Source: Anaerolineaceae bacterium (GTDB taxonomy: Bacteria > Chloroflexota > Anaerolineae > Aggregatilineales > Phototrophicaceae). Taken from it: a DNA stretch of 64,000 bases. Below, piece by piece: positions 32,285-40,706 of this stretch. Within the stretch, counting starts at the first letter, position 1; every line of letters begins with the position of its first letter. The notes under the pieces are model-generated. The model saw nothing but the letters and a program-made list of their open reading frames with translations. It ran no database searches and was not told where the DNA came from. The translations under genes and the position numbers were made by a program. The DNA is taken from contig JACKCH010000020.1 in the NCBI GenBank assembly GCA_020634115.1, positions 47,183 to 111,182 on the forward strand, in the 5' to 3' direction.

Positions 32285-32938
32285 ATGCAGCGGGTAGGCA
32301 TTCTGGGCGGCACATTTGATCCACCTCACTTAGGTCACTTAATCCTGGCTGAATATGCGGCGGATGCCCTGGGGTTGACCGATTTACTGATTGTCCCGGC
32401 GGGCGACCCGCCCCACAAACAGCATGAGATGAAAACCCCGATTCACCATCGTTTGGAGATGCTGAAGCTGGCGACGCAGGATAACCCCAGTTTTCGCATT
32501 TCGCGGGTGGATATTGACCGGGCCGGGCCGCATTATTCCCTGGAAATGGTGCGCATTATTCAACAAATGTACCCGGAGGCCGACCTGTTCTTCGTGATGG
32601 GGGGCGATTCGTTTCATGATCTGCCCTCCTGGTATCAGCCGGAAGAACTGATTCGGCTGTGTCGGCTGGGTGTGATGCGTCGCCCCCTGGATGGGATTGA
32701 AGCCGACATGCACGCGGCGGTTCTGCCGGGGCTGGCAGCCCGCACCATCATGATTGACGCCCCGATTTTGCAGATTTCTTCCAGTGACATCGTAGAACGG
32801 ATTCGCGCTGGGCGCAGCGTGCGTTACCTGGTGCCGGATATTGTTTTAACCTATATCAAAGCCAATCGTCTCTATCAAAATCAAGCTGCTACCTATGAAA
32901 AAACTGATTCTAGCTGGACTGACGGCACTCACTCTTAG
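32285..32938 (+). CDS. nadD: Nicotinate-nucleotide adenylyltransferase
   Basis: NadD adenylates nicotinate mononucleotide in NAD synthesis. The signature GILGGTFDPPHLGHL (about 5-19) supplies the H-x-G-H catalytic pair, and ISSSDIVERIRAGRSVRYLV (about 165-184) is the ATP-binding SSTxIR-like block. The core family ends near residue 197 (KANRLYQ); the final 18 residues lie over the signal-peptide start of the next gene, which begins at 32895, a 44-nt overlap. GGGGACT precedes the ATG. The obg-nadD order is typical. Confidence 0.94.
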   Translation: MQRVGILGGTFDPPHLGHLILAEYAADALGLTDLLIVPAGDPPHKQHEMKTPIHHRLEMLKLATQDNPSFRISRVDIDRAGPHYSLEMVRIIQQMYPEADLFFVMGGDSFHDLPSWYQPEELIRLCRLGVMRRPLDGIEADMHAAVLPGLAARTIMIDAPILQISSSDIVERIRAGRSVRYLVPDIVLTYIKANRLYQNQAATYEKTDSSWTDGTHS

Positions 32939-34637
32939 CCTGGGACTGTGGGTTACAGGGGCATCGTTGGCGCAACAAATGGATGCCGTGCCGACCCTGG
33001 CGCCCCCGACTCCAATCCCGACGCTGGATAACGGCGTGAGCGATGCATTGCTGGCCGAATCCACTCTGGCGCGTGTGCAGCGCAGTGGCGAGGTACGAGT
33101 AGGGATGCTCTATAACGCGCCGCCGTTCGGTGAACTGAACATTCGCGGCGAAGTGATCGGCTATGATGCTGATTTAGCACGGGCACTGGCTGAAGCCTGG
33201 GACGTGACCTTCGTGCCGGTACAAGTGACGCGGCAGACTGCGGTGAGTATGCTCCAGAACGGCGAAGTAGATGTACTGGCAGCGGCCTTAGTGCATCGCC
33301 GTGAACTCGATTCCCAGGTGGAATTCAGCCAGACGTACTACATCGGGGCGCAGGCTATGCTGGTGCGGAATGAGGATACCGCCCAGCAGCCCGCTGATCT
33401 GGCAGGACGGCGGGTGGGCGTGGTGCTGGGGACATCCAGCGAACTGGCTGTGGCCGAATGGCAGCGGCGTAGTGGTCTTTCGGCGATGGTGCTAACTTAC
33501 TATAACCTGGGGCAGGCCGTCACCGCATTGGCTGCCGGGGAAGTGGACGCGGTGGTAGACAGTCGGGTGCATCTGCAATCCCAATCGGCTTCGATTGCAT
33601 CCGGGTTGGTGCGCCTGTTGGAGACGCCGATCACAGCCGAACCGTATGCGCTGGCAGTGCGGCGGCAGGATGTCAACTGGCTTAACCTCATCAACTGGAC
33701 GCTGCAATACCTGGAAACGCAGGGCAAGCTGAAGGAAATTTACCAAACCTATTTTCCGGGTGGCAGCTATCCCAGTGTGATTATCCCCTGGAACGGGGTA
33801 GGGGAGGACGCCCCAACGCTCTCCCAGTTCCAGGCTGATGTGCCGTATCCAGCGCAGTACGTGATTCCGCGTATGCGGCAGGCGGGGGTGCTGCGGGTGG
33901 CGGGATTGGTGGATTTACCGCCCGACGCGCCGGAGAGTGAACGTCGCCTGGATGCCCTAAACCGGGCGCTGATTCAGGTGATGGCGTCCCGTTGGGGCGT
34001 GCAGGTGCAGGCTGTCCCCGGCGATGACCCGGTGGGATTGGTCGCCAGCGGTCAGGCCGACATCGCGGCCAGTGTGGTGCTGGATTGGGCGTTCAGTGAC
34101 CGGGTAGACCTGACCGCACCTTACCTGCTGCATGGCGAACGGCTGATGGTCAAAGAAAACGATGATTATGAGACGTTCAACGACATTCGCGGGAAGTGGG
34201 TTGGCGTGTTTGCTAGCGAACCTGGTGCAGCCGACCGGGTGAATGCGCTGGCCGCCAGTGTGAATACTGCTGTGCGGATTTTTACCATCAACCGCGAGCA
34301 GGACGCGGCGTTCAACATCCTGGTAGACAACAACGCGGATATGGCGTTTGGCGATTCGCTCAAGCTCATCCCGAACCTAGAGGCGAATCCGGGTCTGCTA
34401 CGAATCACCACGCGCGCCGGGAATGCTGACCCCTGGTATAGTCGGACGTATGTTGCTTTTGCCGTCCCGCGCAATGACATTGATTTCCGCCTGTTGGTGG
34501 ACTATACGCTTCAGGAACTCGCCAGGGAAGGGGCGTGGCAGAATCTCCTGACTCCGGTCATGCTGCCGCAGGATGTGTTTAGTTTTGACATCTGGCCGGG
34601 CGCGTCGGAGTACCTGGGATTTATCCTGGCCGGGTAA
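32895..34637 (+). CDS. Secreted protein with two tandem solute-binding (SBP_bac_3-like) domains
   Basis: A signal peptide (MKKLILAGLTALTLSLGLWV..ASLAQQ) leads to a short Pro/Thr linker (VPTLAPPTPIPTLDNG). Residues about 65-290 are a type 3 solute-binding domain (GEVRVGMLYNAPPFGEL, VIGYDADLARALAEAWDVTF, then FSQTYYIGAQAMLVRN). A second copy fills about 320-565 (VLRVAGLVDLPP, MASRWGVQVQAV, DLTAPYLLHGERLMV). Such domains bind amino acids or other small ligands. No permease or ATPase is adjacent, so it may be an orphan receptor-like binding protein. The ATG lies inside nadD in another frame and has no strong ribosome site, implying coupling. Confidence 0.85.
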   Translation: MKKLILAGLTALTLSLGLWVTGASLAQQMDAVPTLAPPTPIPTLDNGVSDALLAESTLARVQRSGEVRVGMLYNAPPFGELNIRGEVIGYDADLARALAEAWDVTFVPVQVTRQTAVSMLQNGEVDVLAAALVHRRELDSQVEFSQTYYIGAQAMLVRNEDTAQQPADLAGRRVGVVLGTSSELAVAEWQRRSGLSAMVLTYYNLGQAVTALAAGEVDAVVDSRVHLQSQSASIASGLVRLLETPITAEPYALAVRRQDVNWLNLINWTLQYLETQGKLKEIYQTYFPGGSYPSVIIPWNGVGEDAPTLSQFQADVPYPAQYVIPRMRQAGVLRVAGLVDLPPDAPESERRLDALNRALIQVMASRWGVQVQAVPGDDPVGLVASGQADIAASVVLDWAFSDRVDLTAPYLLHGERLMVKENDDYETFNDIRGKWVGVFASEPGAADRVNALAASVNTAVRIFTINREQDAAFNILVDNNADMAFGDSLKLIPNLEANPGLLRITTRAGNADPWYSRTYVAFAVPRNDIDFRLLVDYTLQELAREGAWQNLLTPVMLPQDVFSFDIWPGASEYLGFILAG

Positions 34638-34642
34638 CGGCG

Positions 34643-35566
34643 TTAATTGCTGCTCCTGGCCTGGGCCAGACTCGCCAGCGTAACCCCGACCAGGATGATC
34701 CCGCTGCCGATAATCTGCAAGGTGTTGGGGATTTCGCTGAACAAAAAATACGCGATGATGGCGCTTAACACCGGCTCTAGTTCAATCGAGATGCTGGTAT
34801 ACGTGGCGCTGAAGTAGCGCAGGGCGTAATTGAACGAAGTATGGCCGATGAGCTGCGGAATCAGTGCTAGTGCCAGTAACCACAAGTACGACTCTGCTGG
34901 ATACCCGACTATCGAAATGCCCGATAACTCCACAAAAATCATCAGAATCAGCGCGGCGCAGCTATAGACCAGCCAGATATAGGGGAGCAGCGGCAAGTGT
35001 GTCCGCAGGCTGCGCCCGATGAGCAGGTATGCCGCGACCATGATGCCGCCGGTTAAGGCCAGCAGGCTGCCGGTGAGTGGCGCGTTCCCTAATTCAATGA
35101 TACCGTCGGGCGGGATGGCGACAATCATGCTCCCAGTAATGCCAATGACCAGCCCTATGATGAGCAGGCCGCCCAGTTTTGCCCGCAGCAGCGTGATTTC
35201 CGCGATGGCAATCCACAGTGGACTGGTGGTCACCAGCACGACGCTGACCAGCACGGTTGTATACTCAAATGACTGAATCCAGGTGGCAAAGTGCAGTGCC
35301 AGGAAGAACCCCGCCAGCAGCGCCAGCATCAGGTCGCGCCGTTTCAGGCCGCGAATATCCCGCCAGTGCCGCCGCAGGGTGATTGGTGTCAGAATAACGG
35401 CGGCGATCGCCAAACGGGCGGCGGCGATGAACAGGGAAGGCACGCCCTGTGCCTGTGCCAGTTTGATGAAAATCGCGGCTAACGTTACAGCGGCGACTCC
35501 GGTGGCGAGGATGAGATAAGCCCGAACCGGCGTCTGCCGGGGGACATCAGTTGATAAGGATGCCAT
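34643..35566 (-). CDS. EamA/DMT-family transporter
   Basis: Ten hydrophobic helices in two repeats of five are recognisable (for example YLILATGVAAVTLAAIFIKL, LMLALLAGFFLALHFATWI, VLVSVVLVTTSPLWIAIAEI, then a second set ending IIGSGIILVGVTLASLAQ). The repeat-specific Pro in TTSPLW and in IELEPVLSAIIAYFLFSE mark the EamA domain, a drug/metabolite exporter family whose substrates are usually amino acids, nucleosides or other small organics. It is convergent with the solute-binding protein, 5 nt apart, with no terminator between. 307 aa, normal length. Confidence 0.93.
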   Translation of the reverse strand: MASLSTDVPRQTPVRAYLILATGVAAVTLAAIFIKLAQAQGVPSLFIAAARLAIAAVILTPITLRRHWRDIRGLKRRDLMLALLAGFFLALHFATWIQSFEYTTVLVSVVLVTTSPLWIAIAEITLLRAKLGGLLIIGLVIGITGSMIVAIPPDGIIELGNAPLTGSLLALTGGIMVAAYLLIGRSLRTHLPLLPYIWLVYSCAALILMIFVELSGISIVGYPAESYLWLLALALIPQLIGHTSFNYALRYFSATYTSISIELEPVLSAIIAYFLFSEIPNTLQIIGSGIILVGVTLASLAQARSSN

Positions 35567-35850
35567 GCTATGCTTCTTTCGCTGGGTGAGGGTTCATAAA
35601 GCGCCGATGATAGCATCTGACGCGGCACTTGGTCAAAAGGCCAGGGTTGAACTGGACACATTGCCGATTCCTTTTTGCGCTATGGCAGCGATATGATTAG
35701 AGAAACATTAACCCTTGCCAAAGGCGCAATGATTAACACACATCTTATACTTGCGCGGTAGAATGGCAGTATATTCCCCTTTAGGTCAGGGAATGTAAAT
35801 TTCCTACGTTCCACACATGACCTTTATCTGCTAAAGAAGGAGCAATGACC

Positions 35851-36462
35851 ATGGCTTTTGAACTTCCGTCACTTCCTTATGCGTTTGATGCCCTGGAACC
35901 GAATATCGATTCCCAGACGATGCAAATTCATCACGGCAAGCACCATGCCGGGTATACCAATAATCTGAATAAGGCGCTGGAAGGCCACGCCGATTTGCAG
36001 AGCAAGACGATTGAAGATCTGCTCGGCTCTCTGGACAGTGTGCCGGAAGCGATTCGCACCGCTGTGCGGAACAATGGTGGTGGTTTCGCCAATCACAGCC
36101 TGTTCTGGCAGGTGATGAGTCCCAATGGCGGCGGCGAACCTACCGGCGATCTGGCAAGTGCGATCAACGCCGCGTTTGGCAGCTTTGCCGCGTTCAAAGA
36201 GAAGTTCTCGGCGGCAGCAGGGACTCGTTTCGGTTCAGGCTGGGCGTGGCTGGTGGTCGAAAAAGACGGCAGCCTGACCGTGACTTCCACGCCGAACCAG
36301 GATACCCCGCTGATGGAAGGCAAGACGCCGATCCTGGGGCTGGATGTGTGGGAACATGCCTATTACCTGCATTACCAGAACCGCCGCCCGGACTATGTTT
36401 CGGCCTGGTGGAATGTGGTCAACTGGGCTGAGGTGGCGAAACGGTACGCCGCAGCGCGGTAA
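35851..36462 (+). CDS. sodA: Superoxide dismutase (Fe/Mn family)
   Basis: The enzyme dismutates superoxide to oxygen and peroxide. I start at ATG 35851, 8 nt after AAGGAG, giving the typical MAFELPSLPYAFDALEP; the ATG two codons earlier sits only 2 nt from that site. Metal ligands: His in QIHHGKHHAGY, His in FANHSLFW, Asp and His in LGLDVWEHAYYL. The Gln in STPNQDTPLM and GSGWAWLV favour Mn over Fe, while GGGFANH carries Phe where Mn enzymes often have His. Metal choice is therefore uncertain. A strong terminator follows. Confidence 0.95.
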   Translation: MAFELPSLPYAFDALEPNIDSQTMQIHHGKHHAGYTNNLNKALEGHADLQSKTIEDLLGSLDSVPEAIRTAVRNNGGGFANHSLFWQVMSPNGGGEPTGDLASAINAAFGSFAAFKEKFSAAAGTRFGSGWAWLVVEKDGSLTVTSTPNQDTPLMEGKTPILGLDVWEHAYYLHYQNRRPDYVSAWWNVVNWAEVAKRYAAAR

Positions 36463-36499
36463 TTACCGGGGTTGGATCGCTCCCTATTTCACAAGGACG

Positions 36500-36529
36500 A
36501 AAAAGGCGTTACAATCATAGCGCCTTTTT
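36500..36529 (+). terminator. Terminator after sodA
   Basis: Perfect 9-bp stem AAAAAGGCG (36500-36508) / CGCCTTTTT (36521-36529) with a 12-nt loop and a T tract in the 3' arm. Confidence 0.85.
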
Positions 36530-36622
36530 GATTTCAAATATCCTTGATCGGTTTATACCAGCCCAGCTATCTTTAAATATTAGTAGTTGTATCCCCTTCA
36601 AAGTTGCATGAGGAGCATAAGC

Positions 36623-38026
36623 ATGAGCGAATTCCGTATCGAAAAAGATTCTTTGGGTGAAGTGAAAGTTCCTGCCAACGCCTATTATGGCGCACAAACC
36701 CAGCGAGCCGTTATCAACTTCCCAATCAGCGGCTTGAAGCAGTATCCGGCGTTTATCTGGGGTATGGCGATTATTAAGCGTGCTGCCGCCGAAGTACATC
36801 TTGATCTGGGGCTGCTGGATGAGCAGATGGCAAAGGCGATTATGCAGGCTGCCGACGAAGTGCTGGCGGGCAAGCTGAACGACCATTTTGTGGTTGACCC
36901 CTTCCAGGCCGGTGCTGGCACGAGCCATAACATGAACGTCAATGAAGTGATCGCCAACCGTGCCAACGAAATCCTGGGCTACAAGCTGGATGATACCAAG
37001 AAGCCGGTCAGCCCGAATGACCATGTGAACATGGCGCAAAGCACGAATGACTCGATCCCGACCTCGATCCGCCTGGGGGCGCTGTGGCGTTTGGATGAAT
37101 TGAATGCTACGCTGCAACGGTTAGTTGATGAATTGAATAGCAAGGCGCAGGAATGGGATGGCATTGTGAAGAGCGGGCGTACCCATCTTCAGGACGCCGT
37201 GCCGGTACGGTTAGGGCAGGAAGTCGGCGCCTGGGCGAAGGCGGTTGAACGTGACATTGAAAAACTGAATCAGGCCGCCGAAGGGCTGCGCCGGTTAGGG
37301 ATTGGCGGTACCGCCACTGGCTCCGGTCTGAATGCCCACCCCGAATATCATGGGCGCATGGTGAAGAAACTCAGCCAGCTTACCGGGCTGAAACTCTATG
37401 AATCGGACGATCTCTTTGAGTCGATGCAGTCTATGCAGGACGCGGTGTTCTTCTCCGGTGCGCTGCGGACAGTCGCGCAGGATTTGGTGCGCATCGCCAA
37501 TGATGTCCGGTTGCTTTCCAGCGGCCCGACCACTGGCCTGGCGGAACTGACCTGCCCGACGGTGCAACCGGGGTCATCCATTATGCCGGGCAAAGTGAAC
37601 CCGGTGATGGCCGAAATGCTGGATATGGCGATGTTCCATATCATCGGTAACGATACCACCGTGATGATGGCGGGGCAGGCCGGGCAGCTTGAACTGAACG
37701 TTATGATGCCGATTATCGCCTACAATCTGTTCCAGTCTATGGACGTGATGATTGGCTCAGTGAAGGCCTTCATTGATTTCTGTGTGGTGGGTCTGGTGGC
37801 GAACCAGGAACGCGCCGAGGGTTGGCTGGCGAAGAATCCCATTTTGGTGACGGCACTGAATCCCATCATTGGCTACCTGAAGGGTGCTGAAGTCGCCAAG
37901 AAGTCGCTGGCGGATGGTCGGAGCATCCGCGAAATCGTGGTTGACCTGGGTTACATGACTGACGAAGAAGCTGCACAGGCCTTAGATGCCCGCTCGATGA
38001 CGGAAGGCGGCATCCGGGGGCGTTAA
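36623..38026 (+). CDS. Class II fumarase / aspartate ammonia-lyase family enzyme
   Basis: The start ATG 36623 is 7 nt after AGGAG; the upstream in-frame ATG is not needed. The protein (467 aa) has the superfamily signature PGSSIMPGKVNPVMAE with the catalytic Ser loop. Several positions favour aspartase: QAGAGTSHNMN (fumarases have QTGSGTQ) and NDTTVMMAGQAGQLELNV. Others, GRTHLQDAV and HVNMAQSTND, are shared with fumarase or with Bacillus-type aspartases. The reaction is therefore either fumarate hydration or deamination of aspartate to fumarate. No tricarboxylic-acid or aspartate genes are adjacent to decide. A long-stem terminator follows. Confidence 0.85.
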   Translation: MSEFRIEKDSLGEVKVPANAYYGAQTQRAVINFPISGLKQYPAFIWGMAIIKRAAAEVHLDLGLLDEQMAKAIMQAADEVLAGKLNDHFVVDPFQAGAGTSHNMNVNEVIANRANEILGYKLDDTKKPVSPNDHVNMAQSTNDSIPTSIRLGALWRLDELNATLQRLVDELNSKAQEWDGIVKSGRTHLQDAVPVRLGQEVGAWAKAVERDIEKLNQAAEGLRRLGIGGTATGSGLNAHPEYHGRMVKKLSQLTGLKLYESDDLFESMQSMQDAVFFSGALRTVAQDLVRIANDVRLLSSGPTTGLAELTCPTVQPGSSIMPGKVNPVMAEMLDMAMFHIIGNDTTVMMAGQAGQLELNVMMPIIAYNLFQSMDVMIGSVKAFIDFCVVGLVANQERAEGWLAKNPILVTALNPIIGYLKGAEVAKKSLADGRSIREIVVDLGYMTDEEAAQALDARSMTEGGIRGR

Positions 38027-38053
38027 ACTCCCCTCATTTGAACCTCAACTACT

Positions 38054-38093
38054 CTCCCTGCCCGGCACAGACGGGTAGGGAGTGTCCTTTTTT
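38054..38093 (+). terminator. Terminator after the fumarase/aspartase gene
   Basis: Eleven-bp stem CTCCCTGCCCG (38054-38064) / CGGGTAGGGAG (38072-38082) with one G-U pair, followed by T6 (38088-38093). Confidence 0.85.
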
Positions 38094-38131
38094 ATATGGA
38101 AATTAAATTTATGTTGGCATGTTCTGGTTAG

Positions 38132-38160
38132 TTGAGGATATAGTTGAGATAGAGTATACT
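38132..38160 (+). promoter_or_regulatory. Promoter of the Ser/Thr kinase gene
   Basis: TTGAGG (38132-38137), a 17-nt spacer and TATACT (38155-38160). The start at GTG 38232 lies about 65 nt after the predicted transcript start. Confidence 0.65.
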
Positions 38161-38231
38161 CATCGTTTGAGCTTGATCACTGCTCTTATTCAATAATATC
38201 GGTTTTATGTGCTGGGGCGTAAAGCTTACCT

Positions 38232-40061
38232 GTGTCACAACGAAAATTAGGCAAATACGAGATGCGAGATCGGCTGGGACGCGGCGGTATGGCCGAGGTC
38301 TATCGTGCTTACCATGCCAGCCTGGATCGGTATGTAGCAATTAAGATACTGCACCCTTTCCTTGCCGATGATCCAGAATTTAAGACACGCTTTGAGCGTG
38401 AAGCGCAGAATATTGCCCGACTCAAGCACCCAAACATAGTGCAGGTGTACGATTTTGAGTATGACCCCGCCAGCGAAAGCTATTACATGGTGATGGAACT
38501 GGTGGATGGGCCGACACTTAAAGATTACCTGACCCTCATGACCGGTGATGGCAAGCTGCTGCCCCTGGAGGAGTCCCTGCGGATTGTGAAAGAAGCCGCG
38601 CAAGCGTTGGCGTACGCCCACAGTCGCAGCATGATTCACCGTGATGTCAAACCGGCAAACCTGATGCTGGATCATGACGCCCGAGTAGTGTTGACCGATT
38701 TCGGCATTGCAAAGATTGTGACGGGTGTCCAGTTCACCGCTAGCGGGGGTATGGTTGGTACTCCTGCGTATATGGCCCCGGAGCAGGGATTAGGGGAACA
38801 GGGTGATGAACGGTCAGACCTGTACTCGTTGGGCGTTATTTTATACCAACTTGTGACCGGCGACCTGCCTTACGATGCGGAAACGCCGCTGGCGATCATC
38901 CTGAAGCACCTCAATGCGCCTATTCCGTTGCCGAGCGAAAAGAATCCGGCGCTGCCGCTTGGCATTGACCAGATGATTTTGAAGGCGATGGCGAAAGAGC
39001 CGGGGGATCGTTATCAGAATGCGGCGGAATTCGTGGCTGACCTGGAAAAGATTGAATCGGGTATTCCGCTGGATATTGCGCCCCCATTATCCTCACACAG
39101 CAGCGATGAGGATACCATGCAGCTCGTACCGCCGGTTGAGGAGGATTTGCAAACCGCCGGGGGCGATATGGACGCAATGCCCGAACCGGCTACTTCGCGC
39201 CGTGGCAGATCCCGTTGGGGTTGGCTGGGTCTGATTGCCGTGATTGTGGCTGCGGGGTATCTGGTGGGTGCGGCTGGCGGTATTTTTCCAATGATTGGTG
39301 TGGTGGCGAGCGAGACGCCGACTCTGACTCCAACTGAGACTCCGACGGATTCGATCATCGTGGTTCAAGTGGCTTCTCCCACTTTAACGCCAACCTTCCA
39401 AGCAACAGATACGTTGTCGCCTACTCCTACGAATACCGATACACCCGTACCAAGCGACACGGCCACCCAAACACCCACTGAAACCGATACCCTGACGCCA
39501 ACGGCAACCCGTACCCGGGTGCCGACGGTCACACTAACACCGTCACGGACATCGCGTCCCACACAGACATATACGCCGACGGCAACAGCTACGCTGACCA
39601 AAACGCCCACTGCAACGCCTACCGTAACGCTGACTCCTACCGTGACGCTGCCGGTGGATATTACGCAAACGCTGGAACAGGCGACGGTACAGGCGCGGAT
39701 TCTGACAGAGACGGTTGAGGCCTGCACCTATGATTACGCGATTGTGTCGCAAGACCCGGAGAACGGCGCATTTTTCCCGGCCAATTCTGATTATGATCGT
39801 ACGATTATCTTTTTGAACACCGGGAGCTGTCCCTGGGAACCCAATACATCTTTGACTTATCTGGAAGGTGAAAATTTCCAGGTTTTGCGCGGACGCATTT
39901 TCATTACGGAACAAGTGGAAGTTGGCGAGAGCTATGAACTCCATTTTATAGGTCGGACACCTGCCAGAGGTGGGCTGCGGACGGGAACCTGGGAACTGCG
40001 GACGCCCGGCCAGCGCCCGATTGGTGAACCGATGGAAATCAGCGTCCAGGTCTACGAATAA
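38232..40061 (+). CDS. Membrane Ser/Thr protein kinase with extracellular NBR1-Ig-like domain
   Basis: A Hanks-type kinase occupies residues 1-275: G-loop LGRGGMAEVY, catalytic Lys38 in VAIKIL, HRDVKPANLM with Asp138, DFGIAK (156-161) and MAPEQ. After an acidic juxtamembrane part (about 285-320) comes one transmembrane helix (about 329-357), a Thr/Pro linker of about 125 residues rich in TPT repeats (361-490) and a beta-sandwich C-terminus (about 500-609: PENGAFFPANSDYDRTIIFL, CPWEPNTSLTYL, GTWELRTPG) matching the NBR1/Ig-like four-tryptophan type. The outer domain probably senses a cell-surface ligand. The start is GTG 38232. It sits 14 nt before an HD gene. Confidence 0.92.
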   Translation: MSQRKLGKYEMRDRLGRGGMAEVYRAYHASLDRYVAIKILHPFLADDPEFKTRFEREAQNIARLKHPNIVQVYDFEYDPASESYYMVMELVDGPTLKDYLTLMTGDGKLLPLEESLRIVKEAAQALAYAHSRSMIHRDVKPANLMLDHDARVVLTDFGIAKIVTGVQFTASGGMVGTPAYMAPEQGLGEQGDERSDLYSLGVILYQLVTGDLPYDAETPLAIILKHLNAPIPLPSEKNPALPLGIDQMILKAMAKEPGDRYQNAAEFVADLEKIESGIPLDIAPPLSSHSSDEDTMQLVPPVEEDLQTAGGDMDAMPEPATSRRGRSRWGWLGLIAVIVAAGYLVGAAGGIFPMIGVVASETPTLTPTETPTDSIIVVQVASPTLTPTFQATDTLSPTPTNTDTPVPSDTATQTPTETDTLTPTATRTRVPTVTLTPSRTSRPTQTYTPTATATLTKTPTATPTVTLTPTVTLPVDITQTLEQATVQARILTETVEACTYDYAIVSQDPENGAFFPANSDYDRTIIFLNTGSCPWEPNTSLTYLEGENFQVLRGRIFITEQVEVGESYELHFIGRTPARGGLRTGTWELRTPGQRPIGEPMEISVQVYE

Positions 40062-40075
40062 GCAGGGGGCAGATT

Positions 40076-40642
40076 GTGAATCGTGAACAGGCATGGAATC
40101 TTGTGACCGAATATACCGCCAGTGAATCGCTGCGGCGGCACATGCTGGCGGTGGAATCCGCGATGCGGGCGTATGCCCCGCGTTTTGGCGGCGACCCGGA
40201 GGTGTGGGGGATAGTCGGCCTAGTGCATGACTTCGATTACGAGCAGAACCCTGATATTTCGGTTGAAGGGCATCCGGTGGTCGGTTCAAAAATTCTGCGG
40301 GAAAAGGGCGTTAGCGAGGACATCATCCGCGCGATTCTGGCTCATGCTGAAGAAATTACCGGCGTGAAACCGGAGACGGACATGGAAAAAACACTGGTCG
40401 CGGTAGATGAACTGACCGGGTTTATCGTTGCGGTGACGTTGGTACGGCCATCGAAAAGTATTCTGGATGTCAACCTGAAATCGGTGAAAAAGAAGTGGAA
40501 AGATAAGGCTTTCGCCGCGCCGGTCAACCGCGAGGAGATTGAACACGCGTCGTCGTCGTTGGGTATCCCTCTGGACGAGCATATCCAGACGGTACTGGAC
40601 GCAATGAAGGCCGACGCCGAAACCCTGGGACTGGTGGGGTAA
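40076..40642 (+). CDS. HD-domain phosphohydrolase
   Basis: The 188-residue protein shows the HD metal site: RRHMLAVESAM (first His), GLVHDFDYEQNP (His-Asp), GHPVVGSKILREKGV and AILAHAEEI (later His), DELTGF (last Asp). Members of this compact group (COG2316-like) cleave nucleotide phosphates or are unassigned. The GTG start is 14 nt after the kinase stop, so the two are co-transcribed. It closes the operon at a terminator. Confidence 0.88.
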   Translation: MNREQAWNLVTEYTASESLRRHMLAVESAMRAYAPRFGGDPEVWGIVGLVHDFDYEQNPDISVEGHPVVGSKILREKGVSEDIIRAILAHAEEITGVKPETDMEKTLVAVDELTGFIVAVTLVRPSKSILDVNLKSVKKKWKDKAFAAPVNREEIEHASSSLGIPLDEHIQTVLDAMKADAETLGLVG

Positions 40643-40656
40643 TTAAGGAACACAAT

Positions 40657-40680
40657 AAAGGGGCTTTCCGGCCCCTTTTT
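40657..40680. terminator. Terminator between convergent HD and LDT genes
   Basis: Eight-bp stem AAAGGGGC (40657-40664) / GCCCCTTT (40671-40678) with a 6-nt loop and a T run to 40680; A residues before the stem allow use from the minus strand as well. Confidence 0.8.
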
Positions 40681-40706
40681 GATTCGTGCTGGATTTTATC
40701 GCAGGC

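Noticed and set aside
35567..35850. Possible small gene or RNA between the EamA transporter and sodA
   Set aside because: No open frame with a ribosome site and no strong stem-loop; only a lone TAGAAT near 35759 that lacks a -35.
39300..39655. Possible tandem DNA repeat or CRISPR-like array in the kinase gene
   Set aside because: The repetition is imperfect TPT/TET codon repetition in a protein linker; no constant repeat and spacer units.
39365..39727. Val/Gly-rich repetitive open frame opposite the kinase linker
   Set aside because: It is the reverse reading of the Thr/Pro-rich repeat DNA, which gives a V-G-V pattern automatically.
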